Source: Oscarella lobularis
Taxonomy: Eukaryota > Porifera > Homoscleromorpha > Homosclerophorida > Oscarellidae
DNA length: 64,000 nucleotides
Assembly (NCBI RefSeq): GCF_947507565.1
Contig: NC_089176.1
Coordinates: 310,001 to 374,000 of the forward strand
Direction of reading: 5' to 3'
Shown here: one piece after another, positions 34,063-43,071 of the stretch
How the letters are laid out: every line of letters starts with the position of its first letter
Position numbering within the stretch: the stretch's first letter is position 1
The notes under the pieces: generated by a model
What the model saw: only the letters and a program-made list of their open reading frames with translations
Told to the model about the DNA's origin: nothing
Databases searched by the model: none
Program-made: the position numbers and the translations under genes

Positions 34063-35273
34063 ATGTAAGCGCAATCCACGATCCCACCGTCAATCCGACG
34101 ACGAAAACCCGTCCTTTTAGGCCTCGAAGATCGCGAAGTCGCAGCCGAGACCGACGGCGTCGTCGATCGCCGTCTCCTCGCCGCCGTCGAGGCGGCAGAT
34201 CGCGCTCGAGAAGCCGCGATCGAAGCGGCAGAGGCCGCGATCGCAAGCCGCCACCGAGCCGATCCCGCGCACGACGCTCCCCATCCTACACGAGCAGCAG
34301 CGGCTCATCCCGCAGCAGCAGCTATTCGTCGAGCCGTAGCTCGCGCAGCAGCTCGTCGTCGCGATCGAGCTCGAGTCGCAGCTCGAGCAGCTCGTCGCGT
34401 TCGCCGTCGCCGCGTTCGCGCCGATCGAGAAAGACGGACACGAAGAAAGGATCGACGACGACGACAACGAAGAAAACCGAAACGAAATCAGACGCCGCGA
34501 AAGCGAAAAGTCCCGGAGCCCAAACGAAGGTGGCAAAAACGACTTCATTGGTTCCCAAGCCCCCCGCGCCGACGACGGGGCCCCCACGTAGTCCCGGAAA
34601 AGAAAACAGCGGCCCCAAAGACGTCGCAATGACGTCACCAGGACGTCAGAAATCGCCGTCAACTGCTGTTGAAAAAAAATCGGATTTAGTACCGGCGGCG
34701 AAAAAGGAAAAAGACGATGGAGCCGCGAAATCGACGCCGTCGAAGGTCTACGTGAGCCGATTGAGTCGGAATGTGACTAAGGATCATCTCGTTGAAATAT
34801 TCAGCGTTTACGGTACCGTAAAATCCGTAGATCTTCCCGTAGATCGCGCCACGTCCGTCAATCGCGGTTACGGCTACGTGGAATACGAAACCGTAGCGGA
34901 CGTCGAGGAAGCGATCAAATACATGGACGGGGGGCAAATCGACGGGTTAGAAGTGTCGGCGAAGAAAGCGATTCCGCCGCGCGAAATATCGCCGAAAAAG
35001 ACGTCGCCGCCGCCGCCGCCGCCGTCATCGTCGCGAGGTCGACGGAGTTCGCCCTCGCGACGGGAATCGTCTCCCGGACGAAGACGGGGGTCGCCTAGGA
35101 GATATCGATCTCCGCCGTCGCGATATCGACGGCCGTATCAGAGACGGAGTCGGTCTCGGTCGCCGCGGCGACGGTATTCGGGTAGGTCGCCGCGGAGACG
35201 GTCGAGATCGAGGAGTTTGCCGCGGAGACGACGGCGGAGATCGGCTTCCGCTTCGTCCGCTTCTTCCAGGTAG
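34063..35273 (+). CDS. RNPS1: RNPS1, splicing activator and exon-junction complex protein
   Basis: The C-terminal half has one RRM (KVYVSRLSRNVTKDHLVEIF, GYGYVEYETVADVEEAIKYM, DGGQIDGLEVSAKKA) that is diagnostic of RNPS1. It is flanked by an RS/Ser-rich N-terminus and a Pro/Arg/RS C-terminus. It acts in the nucleus in the ASAP/PSAP complex and in NMD. In the spliced model, a 56-nt intron (34065-34120) falls inside the initiation codon: AT at 34063-34064 joins G at 34121 to give MPRRSRSRSRDRRRRR, 384 aa. If the intron is retained, the frame stays open from ATGs at 34011 or 33972, so the true start is uncertain. Confidence 0.9.
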
Positions 35274-35835
35274 AGTAGGTATACTTGTTCTCCTCGTTGC
35301 TTTGATGGCTTGTGACGTCATATCGTCTTCTGTTTTGTTGGTTAAGGCTTGGCGTCTTGGACTCTTCTGTTGCCTATTGAATAAATTTTTGAAGTTGATC
35401 ACGATTTTTAGATCATAGGAGGGAGCACGTACTTTATTTAGAGCGCTATAGCTGACACTCCGCAAGCTTAAAGTGTGACCTCCTGACTCCTCTGCTCTGA
35501 ATACCAATTGATTTGAGAAGAATCCCCTGTTACCTTGCTCTCAGAAAGACGTATATAGACCGACCCTTGCGTTGATCTCTATACCATCGTCAACTTCGAT
35601 GTCTTCTGCGTCCACGAAGGTTAATTAATTAACGTTCTGACGCACGAGGAACCAACAAGGTTGTTGGTTGCAAAGCAATCAGTCTAGCGGTTATTTCTCC
35701 GGGATTAGCGGCGACGAAGGTCAGAGTACACCGGACAGACGGAACCTTGCTATATAAAGGGCCAGTTGATAGACTGGAGACAGAGGTAGTGCACCGTTCA
35801 AAGCTTTTGCTGCTATACCACCGCGTTGCAAGAAT
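35274..35835. other. RNPS1 3' region and intergenic stretch
   Basis: AATAAA at 35380 probably ends RNPS1. The rest holds no gene that I can support until the TATA box at 35751. Confidence 0.5.
35751..35757 (+). promoter_or_regulatory. TATA box of EGF-like gene
   Basis: TATATAA lies 85 bases before the ATG at 35836, a placement that fits a core promoter for this small secreted-protein gene. Confidence 0.55.
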
Positions 35836-36294
35836 ATGAAGAGAGTCATTGTTCTGTACGTCTTTTTGGCCGTTGGATTTATGAAAGCTGCAGATTCCCA
35901 GATCATTTCCGCAAGTAAACGTACCATTTCAAATTACTTCAGAGACGTGCAAATGCTCTTGCAGACGCCTGCAATCCTAATCCTTGCCAAAATGGCGGAA
36001 CATGCCTTGGCGGCTCTGGACCGTTATATGGTTGTAAATGCAAAGACGGGTTTTCTGGCTTCCATTGCCAAAACGCAGACGCACCACCGCTAGGTACTCT
36101 CTACTAAAAATCATATTTCATCGTGTATACAGAACTTGTGTACAGACCCATGCTCTCCCAACCCCTGCACCGGAGCCCAGTCACAGTGCGTTATCAACGC
36201 TGCGGGCCACGCAGAATGCCAGTGCCCATTTGGCTCGGAAGGAAAAAAGTGCGAGTTCCGTCACCGCAGAGCTATTCGGAGCAATTTGAATTGA
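35836..36294 (+). CDS. Small secreted protein with two EGF-like domains
   Basis: Three exons (35836-35914, 35965-36093, 36146-36294), joined in phase 1, give 118 aa. Signal peptide MKRVIVLYVFLAVGFMKA precedes two EGF-like modules: CNPNPCQNGGTC...GCKCKDGFSGFHC and DPCSPNPC...CQCPFGSEGKKC. Each module is encoded by one exon with matching phases, the classic EGF shuffling pattern. The end is basic (RHRRAIRSNLN) without a membrane segment. It is probably an extracellular ligand or matrix component. AATAAA follows at 36343, only 45 bases before the next gene. Confidence 0.75.
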
Positions 36295-36387
36295 TTCTGG
36301 AACAAAGGGCTTTCTCAAACAGACGATTCGTAAAAGCCTTTGAATAAAAACGTTTGCACGTGCATTGCCCACGTGACTTCGCAGAAG

Positions 36388-38907
36388 ATGGCGACATCAC
36401 TAGACGTCGTTCCCGGCGTCTCAGTCGGTCCTTTCGTTCTAGGAATGCCTATCGGAGACGCAATCAAGCAAATTCAGCTAAACACGAGCCGATCGAACGA
36501 GTCATTCTCGTTGGAAGAGAGCGCGAACATCGACCTACGCATTCCCAGCCTAAACGCGACACTCCGCTTCGACTCGGCCACGCAGACACTCGTCAAAATC
36601 AAGCTATCAAAACCCTGGCGTGCAACCGTCTTCGTCGTCACGCACACAGCCCCAAAACACCGCCGACTTCATCTCCTTTCACCCGACGATCCCCTCACGC
36701 ATTCGACTCTACAAAAAGTCCAAATCGGCGTGCGACGCCTCCGTCCCATAGACTCGCGCACGCGATGCGAGTCCACCTACGTAGGCGCGTCGTTTCGCTT
36801 CGACACGGACGGCCCCAAACAACTCCGCAGTCTCACAATCTTTTCCGGATCGTCAGAGCATACGATTCCAACACCGTTTTCTATATATCGTCCTAATGGA
36901 CTCTATTTAGCGCGCAGCGTTGCGCCGCTGACGTCACCCGATTCAAATTCGCCTGACATTCGCGGTCTCATATTCGAACTATCATTTTCCGTCGACGCTC
37001 GCGAGAAAAAATTTCGCGCATCAATTTCATTTGGAGACTCGATTCAAGATGTTATGACGGAACTCGGACATCCGGACAAAATCTACGTCCAAGAGAAACC
37101 AAAGCGACAACTCGATAAGAAGAAAAACGCATCTCATCTGTCTTCCCAACCGTCCGGAAATATATATCTCAATTATCTCGGTCTCGGCGTCGACGTTGTC
37201 ATCGATCGCGACTCGCTTTCCGTTCAAAACTTCGTCCTCCATTCCAACGTACCTCGTCATTACGACTTCGGCGTCTATCGACGTTGTCCCTTTCAGATTC
37301 GACTTCGCTGCTGTTGCCGGCACGCCGTCGCGACGGCGGGAACGAAACATCGATTTCTATGCGTTGTGCCGACGACCACGTGGACGGACGTCGTTTCGCA
37401 TGTCATATGCGGCGATGCGCGATGCGTTTCGTTGCTGCGGCGGCGGCGGCGATTGGCGATCGGCGACGCGTTTCCTGTCTCTGAAGCGTTTTTTTGCGTT
37501 TTTGGGCAGTTGGCGTTTGAAGTGATTGCCGATTGCTATTGCTTTGCGACCGTTTTTGTTTCGTCGTCGTCGTCGTCTCGCGGTCGTTGCGCGTCGGGGA
37601 AGAGCGATCCGCATCTTGACGTTTTTTATGCGAGCTTCGCTTCGTCGTCGACGGCGACGGCGACGGCGACGCGCGTTTCGTCGCACTTTGTGCCCACATC
37701 GCAGCCTAAAGCGTCGAAGAAAGATAGGCCTTCAGCTACTCCTCCGAAGTCAAATGAAACGACAGAAACAGTGCGTCAGTATGAGAAAATATTTGCGCCT
37801 TCTAGTGAGTTGGCTCGCTCGCCGCCGTCATCCAGACGAGAAGAGAAGAGCGAAGACGTTTTAGCAGAAAATAGACTAGAGGAAACCCCCGTGGTAATAG
37901 ATTCGAGGACAAGAGAAAACGCAGATCAGGGTAAGTTTGACGAAACGAGAATTAATGGAGATACTGGTCAAAGCGAGAACGAGATAGCCACTGAAACAAA
38001 TTCAGGCACTTCTTCGGAAAAGCCAACGTCACCGACTGACTCCAATGATTTATTCGTGTCAGTCAGAGATGCTGATGACGTTTACGACGACGATAGTAGT
38101 TCTAATGATGACATTGGCGAGTCGGCCAGACATCTGTGGTCTATTCCCAAACAACTAGAATTGTCCGAATGCAGTTCTCTTTCCAGCCTTATACCCGAGA
38201 GCGGAAAGGCTGACTATTTGACGTGGGAAGACATCAGTGCTGTTCACGAGGACGTGTGCAGCCAGTTACGACAAAGAAGCGAGGCAAAAAAAAATCAAAA
38301 TCCCCTAATTTCTGCTTATTTTACACTGTCTCTACTTAGACCATCGCATCCGCTTGCAATGCGTGGAAAAGTGGCAATCCTAGCAAGGCAGTAAAACTCG
38401 TGTGCTGCTCGAAAGAAATAACCGCCACTAATACAGTGAGTCTACCGTTTATTAGACGCGATCCAGCGGCAGCGATTGGGCTCTTGGAAATGTGGACGGA
38501 AAAGGAACAAGGCTGGAGAGTATCGACGGCAATAATCGTCTTGGAAAGCGTCGAATCTCTCTTCGCACTACCACGCGGATCAGAACAACAGGGGCACGTC
38601 GAGAGGGAAAGCGATTAGCGTTAACTGATATTTTTCTTTTAGGTACTTGGCAAAAGTTTGCGTCGTCGTTGCTAGGATTGTGGACATTTTTGCTGAGAAG
38701 GCAGCAAAGAGTCGTCCAGGTCGTTCGCCGGACGAAAAACAGCGACACCAAGAGAACATTGCCTGTCGTCAGGTTTTGCGCAGAATACGTAAGTCCGTCT
38801 CAACCATTCTACGCGAAATCTCCGCTGCCGGGGCGAATGTTGAAGCGACTTTAAAGAAAACGCTCCAGGCTCTTGACAGCAAGTTCTTGTCTCAGAGACT
38901 CCAATAG
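36388..38907 (+). CDS. PHAF1/UPF0183 domain fused to katanin-type con80 domain
   Basis: Exon 1 (36388-38283) is a single open frame of 632 codons. Exons 2 (38340-38593) and 3 (38643-38907) bring the protein to 804 aa. Residues 1 to about 390 match PHAF1/C16orf70 (FVLGMPIGDAI, SFGDSIQDVMTELGHPDKIY, LNYLGLGVDVVIDRD, FVLHSNVPRHYDFGVYRRC, FGQLAFEVI). A disordered Ser/Glu linker of about 210 residues follows. The end (HEDVCSQLRQRSE, ACNAWKSGNPSKAVKLV, AIGLLEMW, CRQVLRRIRKSVSTIL) resembles the con80 domain of katanin p80/KATNBL1. Both introns appear to have GC donors. No Met lies between the two parts, so a separate con80 gene is unlikely. PHAF1 acts in autophagy, con80 binds katanin p60. Confidence 0.7.
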
Positions 38908-39360
38908 TCAGTCGTACGCGGAACCAGCGTTTGACCGCTCATCCGCCCTCTTTAATTAATCAAGTGATTAGTCCTTTTTATTCCACTGTATCAGTACTGT
39001 ACGTTTTCATTTCCTGCGGCGGTGCCGGTTGAGTGTTGCTGCACAGGTGACGGTCGCACATCTATTTCTGTACTGCAAAACGCAAGCTCAACACCTGCGG
39101 TAGAGGAAGTGGTCTACAATGCACCGATGGTTGCGCTTAGAGAAGAGATGCGTGCCTCCATGATAGAAAGAAGAGTACGAGTTCCTTTGTGCATCTGTCT
39201 CAGAAGTCATGCCACTTTTACTAAATCAGTTTCTTGCTGTGGTTCGTTCGTTTCCAAGCCAGGTGTTGGTCGTGACGTCAGCACATCGTTGTTCTATATA
39301 AGCTCAGCGCGCAGTTCCCACTCTTCACATTCGAAGATTCCTTGTTGCTAAAGCTGAAGC
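38908..39360. promoter_or_regulatory. Upstream region of the gene at 39361 with CRE and TATA box
   Basis: No coding exon recognised. TGACGTCA at 39273 and TATATAAG at 39295 lie 88 and 66 bases before the ATG, a compact inducible-type promoter. Confidence 0.5.
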
Positions 39361-39876
39361 ATGAGCATCGTCCTGACTGACAAGGATGGAAATCAGACGA
39401 CGTATACAGAAAGCCAGAAATCAGTATCAGCAACGTCTGCTGTAGCGTATGGGACGGGTCTCTGGATTTTGTACAGGAAAAAAGATTTCAAACTCAAAGT
39501 GGCATATTATGATAGGGCCAATTCCGAGGACACAAAGATCATCTCAGCAAGCGACGCGACCGTCAATTACGACATCTCCTCGATCTATTACTTTGGTGAA
39601 ACTAAAAACGCTATGCTGCTTTGCAAAGAACGATACTATGGGTCGCCGATCGTGGAGATGACGGAAGAACGCGATAACGTGCCGAATGTCAGCGACATCG
39701 TTTCCTCATTGATTGTCTCGGAGGGTAACTCCTGGTGCCTTTTCTCATACATAAACTACAACGACTTTCAACACAAATACTCTGAAGGCCGCTATCCGAA
39801 CGACAAGGAACTGTCTCGAGGCTATTGTGGCAGCGCGTACATGTGCAAGGAGAGCAGAAAGTGCAGTGCTGACTAA
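39361..39876 (+). CDS. Soluble protein, possibly beta/gamma-crystallin-like
   Basis: Intronless, 171 aa, no signal peptide or membrane segment. Two halves each look like a beta-rich repeat. The second half (VSSLIVSEGNSWCLFSYINY...EGRYPNDKE) resembles a Greek-key motif of beta/gamma-crystallins, with the W-x-L-F/Y-x-Y-x-N-Y pattern and the later G-x-Y. The first half has the weaker LWILYRKKDFKLKVAYYD. The assignment is tentative. AATAAA occurs at 39927. Four cysteines near the end (CGSAYMCKESRKC) could form disulfides or bind metal. Confidence 0.6.
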   Translation: MSIVLTDKDGNQTTYTESQKSVSATSAVAYGTGLWILYRKKDFKLKVAYYDRANSEDTKIISASDATVNYDISSIYYFGETKNAMLLCKERYYGSPIVEMTEERDNVPNVSDIVSSLIVSEGNSWCLFSYINYNDFQHKYSEGRYPNDKELSRGYCGSAYMCKESRKCSAD

Positions 39877-40102
39877 AAAAATGCCGTTTTTTTCCTGAAA
39901 ACACAGCGAGCGAGCGTTCTCTCACTAATAAAAGGGGAGGAAACGATTAGATATGTATTAAGTCTAAGCAAGGAAAGCAAAGGAACACGGAATCTGTGCA
40001 TTTTTAAAGCGAGAACATAGAAAGAAAAACGTCATCATATCGTTCATCACTCCCCACACACACACACCACAAACGCTATTCTCAACTCGAATACTGTTTA
40101 AA

Positions 40103-40899
40103 CTAGAAAGCCCCGTAATTGGGCGGATGCTGCAAAGCCTGCGCTCGAACTCTTCTCTCGTAATCCGCTCGATTTTGCCTATTAGAAAATCAATCAATAA
40201 TTTGATTTCCATCGAGGACATACGTATAAGTCGTATAGGCTTCTGCTTGCGCAGGATCGCGAACGTTAGGATCATCCAATAAATCCTGAATGCCGAGAAG
40301 AATCTGTCCAACGAGATTTTGATCAATAAAAACCCGGAAGTTGACTTCCGCACCTGTTTAATCGTTACAGCCGGTCTCCAATCCTTATCCTCGTCGAGCA
40401 AAGACAGGCACACGGTGCCGGATGGATAAACGTTCGGGTGAAAAAGAGGCGGCTCGAATTTACCTGAAAAAATCAATAAAAAATTGGCAAATCAAAAGTG
40501 AAATTCCCTTACACTTGGGAGGTGATGACGGGTAGTCTTCCTTGAATGTAACTTTTAGTCGATAGAGGCCGCCTTCCCATGGTGTCTGCAAAGGCCCAAG
40601 ATAATTTTTTTTACTTGATTTTCGCTATTTCGTATTTCTGTACCGATTTCTTGCCTGGAATCGCTAAAAGGACGCGATTAGGTTCGTTCTCGACGTTCTC
40701 GAAGACTTACCACAATCCCAAACCATTAGATTTAGCGTTCCGTCGGGATTTTTCGTCGGTTTTGCGACGAATCCCTTCACGGGAAATAGAAAAACGTGGC
40801 ATTCCGCCTGAACAAGTGTACAGGCTTCCTTACGAACGGATGATCTTTTCTCCACGCTTTTCTCTCTTCGCTAAGTCGACCAAGCGCGATTCCAGACAT
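40103..40899 (-). CDS. UBE2I: UBE2I/UBC9, SUMO-conjugating enzyme
   Basis: Seven exons on the minus strand (40899-40834, 40774-40711, 40663-40644, 40585-40513, 40463-40354, 40303-40224, 40178-40103) give 162 aa against 158 in human. [20 protein letters not shown] matches the SUMO-binding N-terminus. [18 protein letters not shown] holds the catalytic Cys at residue 93, the same number as in human. The third exon is only 20 nt (AIPGKKS). The C-terminus ([12 protein letters not shown]) replaces the human KKFAPS. It is the sole E2 for SUMO and is mostly nuclear. Confidence 0.97.
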
Positions 40900-41114
40900 T
40901 TCGTCACGCCGAACCGCTTAGGAATCGAGTACACGGAGTAATCCGGGAGTGCACAGTACCAGCCGAAAGCGCGTGACTCATGTTGTTTAATGCGAGACCC
41001 CATCCGACGAGCTGCCCTCGTCGTCGTCGTCGCTGCAGAGCGACGATTAATCGCGAATTCTCGCCAAGGGATCAATTAATTAATTAGGAAATCAAACTAC
41101 GCTAAATGGGAACA

Positions 41115-42806
41115 TTATTGATCTTTGTCAGCCGCAATAAAATATCCGAGCGATTTCAAATCTTCATGTGAATCCACACAAGTCCACAACATATCCTTCA
41201 CCTCGTCGACAACGGACTCAAATTCTTCATGCCGAAGATGCAGTACTTTTGCAAGCACTTCAATCGCAAGCAATCTCTTATAGTACTCACTAGGAGATGA
41301 TGATAATGACAATTGATCAATATCGTCCTGATTTCTCAACGACCCAATCAACGCACAAGCATATCCCTTCAAATACGTCACAACGGCCGGCTCGCGTTTG
41401 AACCGACACAACAACACAATAAACGGCGTCGTAGCCAGTCGTCCATAAACGACGTCACTCACAGCCAATTGACCAACCAATTCCAAAAGCATTACACCCT
41501 GAATTGCCGTCAACGCCGAGTGCTGCGCAACAACGAGAAGCAAATCGATGTCGACGTTCACCAATCCAGAAATCTTCACCTGTCGTCCCATCTGCTCGAC
41601 AACCGGACCCAGATCGATTTCGTTGTGAAAACGATTGGGCAACCAACGACAAAAACTCGACACAATATAGAAATAGACGTGTTCGAACGATCGATTTCCG
41701 AACATGGAAAACACGAGCATATCCCAGAGAACGCGTAGAACGCTCGACGACGATCCCCCACTCAAACCAATCGCTTGATTCGCCGCCGCGTCCCATAGAA
41801 GAAACAAGGCGGCGTGCGCGGCGATCTGCACCTGAGGCGTACGCGGATCGCGACAGGCCATACGCAACGTGTCGAGCATGGAATCGGCGACGCTGGCGAC
41901 GCCGTCGCTGAGACGACGTCGACGCACGTGCTCGACCTGCCGCGGCAATTTGACCCAAATCTTCCCAATGAGACTTATCGCTTCGAAGCGCACTTCGACG
42001 TCGCTACCGGGTCCGGCGTAGTGCAAGGCGAAATCGACGACGTGTTGAAAAACGCCGGGTGGATGAACAAAGAGCGCGAGAATTTGATCGGCGTTCGATA
42101 TATCGAGTAGTTCGTGTACAAAAGATAGATAGGATAGAGGCGATCCGAGTTTGACTGGTAACGAGTCTTTGAAGAAGTCCGTGAGACGAGGAGTGTCGAT
42201 GAAAGCGAGCAATATCTCGATCAATGCCACGCGGCGGAGATCGTGGTGAAGATGGCACGCTTCGATGATATTGAGACCAGCGCCCGGCTGCGAGAACCAA
42301 GTCCAAAAAAACGGTCGAAAGTCGGCGGATAAACGATTGACGGATCGAACGTAGGCGATCGTCGATTGACATGAAGATGACGCTATTGGTTCGTTAGTGC
42401 TCGATATTCCGTCTGATAGCATTTGAATTGTTTTGTTGAGACGAGAAATGTTCGTTTGACGTCGACCTGCTGTGATTTTTACCAAGTGTTTGAGATTCTC
42501 TTGAATGATTCGATGCCACGTCGGTAGAAGCGGCGTCAATGCGGTTTCCGTTGCTTCAGCCGTCTTGACGAGATGTTCTGATAGTGGGGTCGTGAAATTT
42601 TCTATTATTTTCGCCGGTTTCGCGGCGTTTCCGGCGAAGTAAGACGAAATGTCGTCTTTGACGACGGCGATCGTCTTCTGAGGAAGCGTGGCTTCTTTTA
42701 GCTTATCAAATGCCAACCGAAAAAACTCCGGAGGCGTTCGACAGTACTGGAAATCAAGCGGAGCGTCTTTTCTGCCACTCTGTTGCCTAGACATCGCCGT
42801 TGCCAT
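41115..42806 (-). CDS. Helical-repeat protein of unknown family
   Basis: Intronless, 563 aa, start MATAMSRQQSGRKDAPLDFQ. The sequence is almost wholly helical and Leu-rich, with ARM/HEAT-like stretches (RRVALIEILLAFIDTPRLTD, VRFEAISLIGKIWVKLPRQV, LLLVVAQHSALTAIQGVMLL). No signal peptide or membrane anchor is evident. I compared it from memory with NELF-B, NELF-C/D and Integrator subunits and found no firm match. The absence of introns contrasts with the surrounding genes and could mean an old retrocopy. It shares a 265-base divergent promoter with INTS1. Confidence 0.75.
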   Translation of the reverse strand: MATAMSRQQSGRKDAPLDFQYCRTPPEFFRLAFDKLKEATLPQKTIAVVKDDISSYFAGNAAKPAKIIENFTTPLSEHLVKTAEATETALTPLLPTWHRIIQENLKHLVKITAGRRQTNISRLNKTIQMLSDGISSTNEPIASSSCQSTIAYVRSVNRLSADFRPFFWTWFSQPGAGLNIIEACHLHHDLRRVALIEILLAFIDTPRLTDFFKDSLPVKLGSPLSYLSFVHELLDISNADQILALFVHPPGVFQHVVDFALHYAGPGSDVEVRFEAISLIGKIWVKLPRQVEHVRRRRLSDGVASVADSMLDTLRMACRDPRTPQVQIAAHAALFLLWDAAANQAIGLSGGSSSSVLRVLWDMLVFSMFGNRSFEHVYFYIVSSFCRWLPNRFHNEIDLGPVVEQMGRQVKISGLVNVDIDLLLVVAQHSALTAIQGVMLLELVGQLAVSDVVYGRLATTPFIVLLCRFKREPAVVTYLKGYACALIGSLRNQDDIDQLSLSSSPSEYYKRLLAIEVLAKVLHLRHEEFESVVDEVKDMLWTCVDSHEDLKSLGYFIAADKDQ

Positions 42807-43071
42807 GATGAGACGCCGAGTTCCCGCCTATTCTACCGCGCGCGATCTCCAAAGCTTCCGGATACGGCGATATCTCGCTCTTGGGGGGGAGAAAACGACG
42901 AACCATCCTCACGAACGCGCGAGAAGGAGATGAGACGAGGATTAAAAGGAAAAGGTTGCATGGAGAAACGCGAAGACCCACCGAGGCTCCTTTCGAGGCT
43001 CCTTTCCTTGTAGGATTAGTTCCAGCCGACGGCGGCTTCATAGCGCTCGGTTAGCGACTCCAAACAGCAAA
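42807..43071. promoter_or_regulatory. Shared promoter of the helical-repeat gene and INTS1
   Basis: 265 bases between divergent start codons, without a coding exon I can support. Confidence 0.45.

Noticed and set aside
34052-34662. Long antisense frames under RNPS1
   Set aside because: Mirror of the Arg/Ser-rich codon bias of RNPS1; no independent protein features.
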